Assembly (NCBI RefSeq): GCF_022436485.1
Contig: NZ_JAKUDO010000002.1
Span: 186,001 to 250,000 of the forward strand
Length of the DNA stretch: 64,000 nucleotides
From: Agrococcus sp. ARC_14
GTDB taxonomy: Bacteria > Actinomycetota > Actinomycetes > Actinomycetales > Microbacteriaceae
Reading direction: 5' to 3'
Made by a program: the position numbers and the translations under genes. Positions 23,461 to 32,871 of the stretch are shown here, in pieces (positions within the stretch are counted from its first letter, which is position 1; each line of letters starts with the position of its first letter). Below the pieces are notes generated by a model. That model was given only the letters and a program-made list of their open reading frames with translations, made no database searches and was not told the origin of the DNA.

Positions 23461-24872
23461 ACCGGCATCGGCTGCTGGGGTGCGACCTGCGGCTGCGGCT
23501 CGAGCATGTCGGCGGCCGGGTTCCCCTCGGTGAACCGCTGCACCTTGCGCATCGTGAAGTGCACCGCGACGTAGGCCAGGCCGAGCGCGGCCGCCGTGAT
23601 GGCAGTCGAGAGCCAGTCCTCGCCCGCCACGGGCTGCCCAGAGAAGGCCGACGTGCCGGTGAGCGCGAGCGGCACCATGATGAACACGTTGTTCGCCGTG
23701 TGCAGCACTGAGGCCGACTCGAGCCCGCCGGTGCGGTACGTGAGCATCGAGCAGGTGAAGCCCACGAGGGCGAGCTGGAGCGTCGCCGCGATCGACGGAT
23801 GCGCGTGCATGGCGCCGAAGAGCAGACCGGTGGCGATGCCGGTCCAGACGGCGTTGCCGAGGCGACCGGTGAGCACCCAGGGACCGACGGCCGCCGCGAC
23901 GAGCGCCAGCAGCGAGAGCCACCAGGTCGCGGGCTGCAGCAGCATCACGAGCAGCACCGCGGGCAGCATGACGAGCGCGGGCACGTAGCGGTGCAGGCGC
24001 CAGCCGCCCATCATCTGCGGCAGCAGGCCGCGGAAGGTGAACTCCTCGCCGGTGGACTGCAGCGGCGTGGTCAGCAGCACGGCGATGACGAGGCCCCAGT
24101 TGGGGTTCCACTCCCACTCGATCGATGGGTCCATCCAGAGCGAGATGCCGATGTAGACCGCGAAGATCGGCACGATCACGAGGGCGGCGCGGGCGACGAC
24201 GCTCCAGCGCCAGGTGCCGACGACGCTCGAGGCGAAGCCTGCGGCGCGCTTGCCGAAGGCGGCCATCGCGACGATCGCCCCGGGGATCATCGCGGCCCAT
24301 GCCATGTTGACGGCGGCCATGCCCAGCGGCGTGCCGATCACGGCCTCGATGAAGTCGAGCCCGAGCTCCGTCTCGTCGGTCGGCAGGTTGGTCGGGTCGA
24401 GCGAGAGCATGAAGTCGGCCAGGCCGGGGAGCATCAGTGCGAGCGCGACCACCTGGCCGGCGAAGAAGAAGCCGATGGCGATCGCCCAAGCGAGGAACCA
24501 GCGGCCGACGCGACGCTCGAGCGGCTGGAAGGCCATGGCGTAGGAGCGGTCCGACATCGGCAGCGCGGCGGGCAGCAGCGCAGGCCGCTTCGGCGCGGGC
24601 GGCTGGAACGCGTAGCCGGGCTGCGCGTGCTGCCCGTACTGCGGCTGGCCGTAGTGCGGCTGCTGCCCGTACTGCTGCTGCTGCGGCTGCTGCCCATACT
24701 GCTGCGGCTGCTGCCCATACTGCGGCTGGCCGTACTGCGGCTGCGCGGAGCCCGGCGCTGGTGCGGCGACAGGCGGCTGCCCGTACTGCTGCTGGCCAGC
24801 CTGCGGCTGTTGGCCTTGGGGATGCTGCTGGCCCTGCGGCTGGTCCCAAGGCGTCGTGGGCTGATCGGTCAC
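23448..24872 (-). CDS. CPBP family intramembrane glutamic protease with Q/Y/G-rich N terminus
   Basis: A 474-residue membrane protein of the CAAX protease/bacteriocin-processing (CPBP, Rce1-like) family. The first 90 residues are low-complexity repeats of QPQYGQ type and probably disordered in the cytoplasm. About eight hydrophobic helices follow. The catalytic EExxxR motif is E276-E277...R281, and the downstream histidine motifs FGAMH and HTANN are present. Family members cleave membrane-embedded peptides; the substrate here is unknown. The GTG start has GAGGAG four bases upstream and TAGCCT on the minus strand at 24899-24894. Confidence 0.85.
   Translation of the reverse strand: MTDQPTTPWDQPQGQQHPQGQQPQAGQQQYGQPPVAAPAPGSAQPQYGQPQYGQQPQQYGQQPQQQQYGQQPHYGQPQYGQHAQPGYAFQPPAPKRPALLPAALPMSDRSYAMAFQPLERRVGRWFLAWAIAIGFFFAGQVVALALMLPGLADFMLSLDPTNLPTDETELGLDFIEAVIGTPLGMAAVNMAWAAMIPGAIVAMAAFGKRAAGFASSVVGTWRWSVVARAALVIVPIFAVYIGISLWMDPSIEWEWNPNWGLVIAVLLTTPLQSTGEEFTFRGLLPQMMGGWRLHRYVPALVMLPAVLLVMLLQPATWWLSLLALVAAAVGPWVLTGRLGNAVWTGIATGLLFGAMHAHPSIAATLQLALVGFTCSMLTYRTGGLESASVLHTANNVFIMVPLALTGTSAFSGQPVAGEDWLSTAITAAALGLAYVAVHFTMRKVQRFTEGNPAADMLEPQPQVAPQQPMPVAAG
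24601..24850 (-). repeat. In-frame Gln/Tyr/Gly coding repeats
   Basis: Short CAG/TAC/GGC-type units encode QPQYGQ, QQPQQYG and related hexapeptides at least ten times in the N terminus of the CPBP protease. The composition resembles the Gln-rich tail of the PH-domain protein. Confidence 0.7.
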
Positions 24873-24893
24873 CGTGCTCCTCGCGTCGGTTCG

Positions 24894-24899
24894 AGGCTA
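24894..24899 (-). promoter_or_regulatory. -10 box (TAGCCT) for the CPBP gene
   Basis: On the minus strand TAGCCT lies 21 bases before the GTG start, leaving space for the GAGGAG ribosome site. The 190 bases from here to the clpC promoter hold no other feature that I can support. Confidence 0.4.
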
Positions 24900-25060
24900 T
24901 CGATCTCAGGTTTGCGTTCGGTGAGCGTCGACCGTGAAGAGCTCCGCTCAACTGCGCAGCTGCACTCCCGCGTCCCGCACGGCGACCCCGACCCATCCGT
25001 CTGCGTCCTCCTGTGTCGCGCCCACAGCGAACAGCCGCACGTCGCTCCCCGGCACGCGGC

Positions 25061-25066
25061 TACGCT
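25061..25066 (+). promoter_or_regulatory. Candidate -10 box (TACGCT) for clpC
   Basis: TACGCT would start a short leader of about 20 bases ending in AAGGAAGGGAGG before the ATG. I looked for a ClgR-type operator upstream and did not find a convincing one. Confidence 0.35.
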
Positions 25067-25091
25067 CGGAAATCAAGGAAGGGAGGCAGCG

Positions 25092-27572
<2,481 letters not shown>

Positions 27573-27585
27573 TCGACGGACGCAT

Positions 27586-27628
27586 CGAAGCGAGGAGGGG
27601 AGCCCCGGCGGCTCCCCTCCTCGCTTCG
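27586..27628 (+). terminator. clpC terminator
   Basis: A 19-bp perfect stem beginning CGAAGCGAGGAGGGGAGCC with a 5-base loop, 13 bases after the clpC stop. It ends in TC-rich sequence without a full T tract. Confidence 0.85.
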
Positions 27629-27640
27629 TCTGAGCAGCGG

Positions 27641-27696
27641 AGTCACCGAACGTTCACTTTCGGGGCTCGCGCGTCGGCATGTGCACTGCATAGGCT
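27641..27696 (+). promoter_or_regulatory. Candidate PHO box and -10 box of the 5'-nucleotidase gene
   Basis: AGTCACC (27641-27647), four bases, GTTCACT (27652-27658) gives two direct repeats with 11-base period, resembling the GTTCACC repeats bound by PhoP in Streptomyces. TAGGCT at 27691-27696 is a plausible -10. Placement just above the -35 region of a phosphate-scavenging gene fits activation by PhoP. Confidence 0.45.
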
Positions 27697-27746
27697 CCGA
27701 AGCGGTGCCCTTGGCACCCTCCCCGTCCCCTGCATTCGGAGAACCA

Positions 27747-30044
27747 GTGAACAAGCACGCGAAGCGCACCATGGCGGCTGGAGCCGCCTGCGCCGTCGGC
27801 ATCGGAGCGCTCATCGTCCCGACCGCCGCGGTGGCCGCGCCCATCATCGTCGATCCTGAGACAACGGCCGTCGTCAACCTGCTCCACTTCAACGACTTCC
27901 ACGGCCGGCTCGATGCCGACGAGACCGTGCAGTTCGCTGGCACCATCGAGCAGCTGCGCGCGGACTACCCCTCGAACTCGCTGCTGCTCTCCGGTGGCGA
28001 CAACATCGGCGCATCCAACTTCGTCTCCGCGTCGCAGCAGGATGAGCCGACCATCGACGTGCTCAACGCCCTCGGCGTGGACGCGGCCGCCGTCGGCAAC
28101 CACGAGTTCGACCAGGGCGTCGCAGACCTGACCGGGCGCGTCGATGCGCTCGCCGACTTCCCCTACCTCTCCGCCAACGTGACGCTCGACGGTGCGCCGA
28201 TCGGCCCCTCGCACGCGACCTTCGAGGTCGACGGCCTCACGGTCGGCGTGATCGGCGCCGTCACGCGCCAGACGCCCAGCCTGGTCGACGGCTCCGGCAT
28301 CGCCGGTGTCGAGTTCGGCGACCCGATCACCGCGGTCAACGACGTCGCTGCACAGCTCACCGACGGCGATGCTGGCAACGGTGAGGCCGACGTGATCGTC
28401 GCCGAGATCCACGAGGGCGTCGACGTGCGGCTCGACGCGGGCGCCTCGCAGGAGGAGCAGAGCGCGACCCTCGGCTCGCTCGGCGGCTTCATGGAGTCGC
28501 AGGTGCAGGAGCTCTCCGCCGATGTCGACGTGGTCTTCAACGGCCACACGCACCGCATCTACTCGTGGCTCTCGCCCGCGCCCGCCGGTGAGGGCGCCCA
28601 GCGCGCCATCATGCAGTCGAACGAGTACGGCAACCTCGTCGGTCAGGTCGTGCTCGAGGTCGATCGCGCGAGCGGCGACGTCTCGGTCGCCGAGATCGCC
28701 AACCACGAGCGCTCGACCGAGGAGGCCGCGACGCTCGCGGCGACCTACCCGCGCGCCGCTGCCGTGCAGACGATCGTCGACGAGGCGATCGCGCAGGCCG
28801 ATGTGCTCGGCAACGTCGAGGTCGGCACGGTCTCCGGCCCGATCACGGTGCCGCTCGAGTCCAACGGCAACCGCAGCGAGGAGTCGGCCGCGGCGCAGCT
28901 CGTCGCCAACATGTATCGCGATCAGCTCGCCGATGAGGCGCGCGGCGGGGCCCAGGTCGGCATCGTGAACCCCGGTGGTGTGCGCGACAGCCTGCTGTTC
29001 GAGCCCACCGAGCCCGAGACCGAGCCCGGCGTCGTGCGACTGGCCGAGGCCAACACGATGCTGCCGTTCATCAACAACCTCTGGACGATCACGCTCACCG
29101 GTGCAGAGCTCGACGCCCTGCTCGAGCAGCAGTGGCAGCGCCAGGCAGACGGCAGCCCCGTTCCGGAGGGCACCCGCGAGTACCTGCAGCTGGGGCTCAG
29201 CGACAACGTCACCTACGTCTCCGACCCCTCCCGCGAGCTCGACGACCGCGTCAGCGACATCCGTGTCGACGGCGCGTTCGTCTCGCCCGAGCAGGAGATC
29301 CGCATCGCCAGCGCCTCGTTCCTCATGGGCGTCGGCGGCGGCACTCCGGGCGACAACTTCTGGGCGTTCGCGGAGGGCACCGACGAGCGCGACTCCGGTC
29401 TCGTCGACCAGGATGCGCTGCTCGCGTACCTGGGCGACAACTCGGGCATCGCTCCCGACTACGCCGTGCGCCATGTCGACATCACGGGTCTGCCCGGCGA
29501 GGCCGTCGAGGAGGGCAGCGAGGTGACCATCTCGGTCGCGCAGCTCGACCGCATCCGCTCCACCGGTGCAGAGGCCTCGGCGACCGCAGACGTCGTCGAC
29601 GCCAAGGGTGCCGTGCTCGGCTCGGCCGGTGTGGTCGTGAACGAGGATGAGACGGGCGCTCCCCTGACGACCTCTGCCGAGATCACCTTCGAGGCGGCGA
29701 TCGTCGACCAGGCGGCAGCCGCTCCGGTCGCCGAGCCGGTCGTGCAGACCTACGCGATCCAGACCGACGGCGGCACGGTCGTGCCGTTCCAGCTGCTCGT
29801 GACGCCTGCCGCAGACGTCACGGAGCCGCCGGTCGTGACCGAGCCGCCGACCGACGAGCCGACCGAGACGCCAGTCCCGACGGCGCCGGCTCCCGGCGAC
29901 GACGACGGCCAGGCTGGCGGCTCCGGCTCGCTGCCGCAGACCGGTGGCGAGATCTCGCCGATGCTGTGGGTCGGTGCCGGCCTGCTGGTGCTGATCGGCG
30001 CCGCGCTGCTCATCGTGGGCCGCCTGCGCCGCGCAGCGGAGTAG
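27747..30044 (+). CDS. Cell-wall-anchored 5'-nucleotidase/metallophosphoesterase
   Basis: A 765-residue secreted enzyme that removes phosphate from nucleotides outside the cell. After a signal peptide (cleaved near AVAA, about 31), the metallophosphatase domain shows the metal motifs LHFNDFHG (DFH at 50-52), GGDN, GNHEFDQG and NGHTH. A 5'-nucleotidase C-terminal domain follows (NPGGVRDSL, then GGGTPGDNFW). After a Pro/Thr linker there is a sortase signal LPQTG (729-733), a hydrophobic helix and an RLRRAAE tail. The GTG has GGAGA upstream; a later ATG is possible but shortens the signal peptide. A candidate PHO box precedes it and a strong terminator follows. Confidence 0.9.
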   Translation: MNKHAKRTMAAGAACAVGIGALIVPTAAVAAPIIVDPETTAVVNLLHFNDFHGRLDADETVQFAGTIEQLRADYPSNSLLLSGGDNIGASNFVSASQQDEPTIDVLNALGVDAAAVGNHEFDQGVADLTGRVDALADFPYLSANVTLDGAPIGPSHATFEVDGLTVGVIGAVTRQTPSLVDGSGIAGVEFGDPITAVNDVAAQLTDGDAGNGEADVIVAEIHEGVDVRLDAGASQEEQSATLGSLGGFMESQVQELSADVDVVFNGHTHRIYSWLSPAPAGEGAQRAIMQSNEYGNLVGQVVLEVDRASGDVSVAEIANHERSTEEAATLAATYPRAAAVQTIVDEAIAQADVLGNVEVGTVSGPITVPLESNGNRSEESAAAQLVANMYRDQLADEARGGAQVGIVNPGGVRDSLLFEPTEPETEPGVVRLAEANTMLPFINNLWTITLTGAELDALLEQQWQRQADGSPVPEGTREYLQLGLSDNVTYVSDPSRELDDRVSDIRVDGAFVSPEQEIRIASASFLMGVGGGTPGDNFWAFAEGTDERDSGLVDQDALLAYLGDNSGIAPDYAVRHVDITGLPGEAVEEGSEVTISVAQLDRIRSTGAEASATADVVDAKGAVLGSAGVVVNEDETGAPLTTSAEITFEAAIVDQAAAAPVAEPVVQTYAIQTDGGTVVPFQLLVTPAADVTEPPVVTEPPTDEPTETPVPTAPAPGDDDGQAGGSGSLPQTGGEISPMLWVGAGLLVLIGAALLIVGRLRRAAE

Positions 30045-30054
30045 TCGCAGACAC

Positions 30055-30090
30055 GCAGAGGGGCCTGGGCTTCGGCCCGGGCCCCTCTGC
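30055..30090 (+). terminator. Terminator of the 5'-nucleotidase gene
   Basis: A 16-bp stem (GCAGAGGGGCCTGGGC, one G-T pair) closed by a TTCG tetraloop, 10 bases after the stop codon. The 135 bases from here to the next -10 box contain only a 7-bp hairpin and nothing else that I recognise. Confidence 0.85.
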
Positions 30091-30225
30091 CATGTCACCG
30101 GTCATGTCGACGCGGCGCCGCTGTTGCCGCGCCGCATCGGGTCCGACCGCCTGACGCTGATCGACACGCGGCAGGTCGGCCAGTTCGCGAGGCTGGTGTT
30201 CCGGGTCGGGGATCCCAGCGGGCAG

Positions 30226-30231
30226 TAGGCT
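30226..30231 (+). promoter_or_regulatory. -10 box (TAGGCT) for the acetyltransferase gene
   Basis: TAGGCT lies eight bases before the ATG, and no ribosome site is present between them. A leaderless or near-leaderless transcript is likely. Confidence 0.45.
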
Positions 30232-30239
30232 CGATCCCT

Positions 30240-30752
30240 ATGACTTCCGCCGCATCTGCCATCACCGTGCGCCCCGCGCGCACGAGCGACGTCCGGGGCA
30301 TGCAGACGCTCATCGAGCCCTACGTGCGACGCCGGATCCTGCTGGGCAAGGAGCTCGTGACGCTCTTCGAGGCGGTGCAGGAGTTCGTCGTCGCCGAGCG
30401 CGACGGGCAGCTGGTCGGCTGTGGCGCGCTGCACGTGCTGTGGGAGGACCTCGGAGAGGTGCGCACGATCGCGGCCGCCGAGGGTGCCGTCGGCAAGGGC
30501 GTCGGCCACGCGATGCTCGATGCCCTCGAGGAGCGCGCGGCGACGCTCGGCCTCACGCGGCTGTTCTGCCTCACCTTCGAGACCGGGTTCTTCGGCAGGC
30601 ACGGCTATCGGGAGGTCGCCGAGCAGGTCGTCGAGCCCGATGTGTTCTCCGAGCTGCTGCGCTCGATCGACGGTGGAGTGGCCGAGTTCCTGGATCTTGC
30701 GCACGTGAAGCCCAACACCCTGGGCAACACGCGCATGCTCAAGCAGCTCTGA
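30240..30752 (+). CDS. Amino-acid N-acetyltransferase (ArgA-like GNAT)
   Basis: A 170-residue GNAT enzyme resembling the short stand-alone N-acetylglutamate synthase of mycobacteria (Rv2747 type), which acetylates glutamate or glutamine to start arginine synthesis. Supporting segments are IEPYVRRRILLGKELVTLFE, the acetyl-CoA-binding region GKGVGHAMLDALEERA, and a C-terminal EFLDLAHVKPNTLGNTRML block typical of this subgroup. It stands alone; no other arg gene is near. Substrate assignment rests on family resemblance. It is followed closely by an independent leaderless gene. Confidence 0.8.
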   Translation: MTSAASAITVRPARTSDVRGMQTLIEPYVRRRILLGKELVTLFEAVQEFVVAERDGQLVGCGALHVLWEDLGEVRTIAAAEGAVGKGVGHAMLDALEERAATLGLTRLFCLTFETGFFGRHGYREVAEQVVEPDVFSELLRSIDGGVAEFLDLAHVKPNTLGNTRMLKQL

Positions 30753-30765
30753 GCCCGCGCTCGCC

Positions 30766-30771
30766 TACCCT
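30766..30771 (+). promoter_or_regulatory. -10 box (TACCCT), leaderless arrangement
   Basis: TACCCT, then GGATCG, then the GTG start of the next gene: again a 6-base gap and no ribosome site. Confidence 0.45.
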
Positions 30772-30777
30772 GGATCG

Positions 30778-31455
30778 GTGAGCACGGGATCTTCAGCCAA
30801 GCGCCGCGCAGCAGTGCGCCGACGTCGCACGCTGCTCGCGCTGCTCGCGATCGTGGTCGCCGTTGCAGTCGCGCTGCTCATCTGGCAGCCCTGGGCCACT
30901 GCAGAGACGCCTCCCGAGACCGCCCCGAGCGAGACCGCGCCCGCGGAGTCTCCCGCGCCGGAGGCGACGGATGCGGCGGAGGAGACGCCGTCGCCGAGCC
31001 CGACGGAGCCCTTCACGCCGATCGGTGGCGACCCGGATGCGGATGCCAGCGAGCCCTGCGCAGCCGAGGCCGTGCGCATCACGCCGCAGACTGACCGCAC
31101 CACCTACCGCGCGGGGGAGCCGGTGCAGCTCTCGTTCACGATCGAGAACACCGGCGAGGCCGCGTGCTCGCTGAATGCCGGCACGAGCGTGCAGGAGTAC
31201 GAGATCCGCACGGGCGACGAGCTCGTCTACCGCTGGTCGGACTGCGCGACGGACGCGCAGGACGACATCGTCGCGCTCGAGCCCGGCACCCCGCAGTCGA
31301 CGGTGCCGATCGAGTGGGATCGCACCGTGTCGTCGAACGACACCTGCACCGCCGAGCGCGAGCAGGTCTCCGCCGGCGGCGCCGCCTACAACCTCAGCGT
31401 GCGGGTCGGTGACTACCCGGGCAGCGAGAACCGTCAGTTCATCCTGGAGGAGTGA
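30778..31455 (+). CDS. Membrane-anchored extracytoplasmic protein with BsuPI-like domain
   Basis: A 225-residue protein with a very basic N terminus (KRRAAVRRRR), one transmembrane helix (about 19-36), an acidic Pro/Glu/Thr/Ala linker to about residue 90, and a compact beta domain. The domain segment TTYRAGEPVQLSFTIENTGE resembles the intracellular proteinase inhibitor BsuPI/DUF4232-like immunoglobulin folds. Cysteines near SEPCAAE, AACSLN, SDCAT and NDTCTAE could make two disulfides, fitting an external location. The function is unknown. The GTG start is fixed by the adjacent -10 box. Confidence 0.65.
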   Translation: MSTGSSAKRRAAVRRRRTLLALLAIVVAVAVALLIWQPWATAETPPETAPSETAPAESPAPEATDAAEETPSPSPTEPFTPIGGDPDADASEPCAAEAVRITPQTDRTTYRAGEPVQLSFTIENTGEAACSLNAGTSVQEYEIRTGDELVYRWSDCATDAQDDIVALEPGTPQSTVPIEWDRTVSSNDTCTAEREQVSAGGAAYNLSVRVGDYPGSENRQFILEE

Positions 31456-31475
31456 CCGCGGCGCCCTCCGAGCGC

Positions 31476-31481
31476 TAGGTT
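31476..31481 (+). promoter_or_regulatory. -10 box (TAGGTT) of the amine oxidase-permease pair
   Basis: TAGGTT would start transcription near 31488, giving a leader of about 22 bases that carries GGAGTGGAGA before the ATG. Confidence 0.45.
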
Positions 31482-31509
31482 CGCCTCAGGCACTCGGAGT
31501 GGAGACCAC

Positions 31510-32871
31510 ATGGCACAGCAGGATTCGATCGACGTCGACGTCGTGATCGTCGGGGCGGGCCCCGCCGGCCTCTCGGCCGCGACCGCTCTCGTGGAGTCTG
31601 GGCGCACCGTCGCGGTGCTCGAGGCTCGCGACCGTGTCGGCGGCCGCACCTGGACCAGCACGATCGACGGCGCGATGCTCGAGATCGGCGGCCAATGGAT
31701 CTCGCCCCACCAGACCGTCCTGCTCGAGACCATCGAGCGGCTCGGCCTCGAGACCTTCCAGCGCTACCGCGAGGGCGAATCGGTGTTCGTGGATGCCGAG
31801 GGCTCGGCCGTGCGGTTCACCGACGACTTCCCGATCGACGCCGCCACCCTTGCGGAGCTCGACCGCCTGATCGCCGCCGTCGAGGCGCTCGTCGCCGAGA
31901 TCGACCCGGATGCGCCGTGGGATCACCCGCGGGCGCGCGAGCTCGACACCGTCTCCTTCGAGCGCTGGCTGCGCGACCAGACCGACGACCTGACCGCCGC
32001 CCACCTGACCGCGCTGTTCATCGGCCCGGCGATGCTCACCAAGCCCGCGCATGCGTTCTCCACGCTGCAGGCGCTGCTCATGGCGGCGAGCGCCGACGGC
32101 TTCGCCAACCTGCTCGACGAGGATGAGATCCTCGACCGCCGCGTCGTCGGCGGCATGCAGCAGGTCAGCGTGCGCATGGCGGAGGCGCTCGGCGACGCCG
32201 TGCACCTCTCGGCGCCGGTGCGGCGCATCGAGCGCTCCGACGACGGCGTCACGGTCGTCGCCGACGGCGTGAGCGTGCACGGCAGCCGCGTCATCGTCGC
32301 CGTCCCGCCCAACCTCATCACCCGCATCGATGTGCAGCCGCCGCTGCCGCGCAGGCAGCACCAGCTGCACCAGCACCTCTCGCTCGGCTTCGTCATCAAG
32401 GTGCACGCCGTCTACGATCGGCCCTTCTGGCGCGACGCCGGGCTCTCGGGCACCGGCTTCGGCCCAGACGAGCTCGTGCATGAGCTCTACGACAACACGA
32501 ACCACGAGGATGCCCGCGGCACGCTCGTCGGGTTCGTCTCCGACGAGCATGCGGATGCCGCGTTCCGGCTGACCGACGAGGAGCGCCGTCGGCGGATCCT
32601 CGAGTCCGTCGCGAAGTACTTCGGGCCGGAGGCGCTCGAGCCCGTCGTCTACTACGAGAGCGACTGGGGGAGCGAGGAGTGGACCCGCGGCGCCTACGCC
32701 GCCAGCTACGACCTCGGCGGCCTCCACCGCTACGGCGCCGACCAGCGCCAGAGCGTCGGCCCCATCCACTGGGCGTGCAGCGACTACGCCGGGCACGGCT
32801 ACCAGCACGTCGATGGCGCCATCCGCTCCGGTCAGCAGGCCGCCGCCGACGTGATCGCGAGCCTCGCATGA
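31510..32871 (+). CDS. Flavin monoamine oxidase (putrescine oxidase-like)
   Basis: A 453-residue FAD-dependent amine oxidase. The N-terminal dinucleotide motif VIVGAGPAG (glycines 15, 17, 20) leads into EARDRVGGRT and GGQWISP, the usual amine-oxidase opening. The C-terminal FAD-binding block contains GPIHWACSDYAGHGYQHVDGA. Enzymes of this group oxidise primary amines such as putrescine or tyramine to aldehydes with release of ammonia and hydrogen peroxide. The neighbouring permease overlaps by four bases (ATGA), so uptake and oxidation are coupled. The choice of amine is inferred from the family, not proven. The ATG has a GGAGTGGAGA ribosome site. Confidence 0.85.
   Translation: MAQQDSIDVDVVIVGAGPAGLSAATALVESGRTVAVLEARDRVGGRTWTSTIDGAMLEIGGQWISPHQTVLLETIERLGLETFQRYREGESVFVDAEGSAVRFTDDFPIDAATLAELDRLIAAVEALVAEIDPDAPWDHPRARELDTVSFERWLRDQTDDLTAAHLTALFIGPAMLTKPAHAFSTLQALLMAASADGFANLLDEDEILDRRVVGGMQQVSVRMAEALGDAVHLSAPVRRIERSDDGVTVVADGVSVHGSRVIVAVPPNLITRIDVQPPLPRRQHQLHQHLSLGFVIKVHAVYDRPFWRDAGLSGTGFGPDELVHELYDNTNHEDARGTLVGFVSDEHADAAFRLTDEERRRRILESVAKYFGPEALEPVVYYESDWGSEEWTRGAYAASYDLGGLHRYGADQRQSVGPIHWACSDYAGHGYQHVDGAIRSGQQAAADVIASLA

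Noticed and set aside
24601..24850. Repeats that could suggest a CRISPR array
   Set aside because: The units are short, irregular multiples of three without unique spacers and are translated as QPQYGQ in a membrane protein.
24900..25060. ClgR or HspR/HAIR operator before clpC
   Set aside because: I searched by eye for the known palindromes and found only partial matches such as TTTGCGTTCGGTGAGCG, not strong enough to report.
23799..25091. N-terminal extension of clpC by more than 400 codons
   Set aside because: The extension is antisense to the CPBP protease and lacks similarity; ClpC begins at the ATG with AAGGAAGGGAGG upstream.
30090..30225. Remnant gene between the nucleotidase terminator and the acetyltransferase
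   Set aside because: No frame on either strand gives a recognisable protein segment; only a 7-bp hairpin (GCGGCGC/GCGCCGC) was seen.
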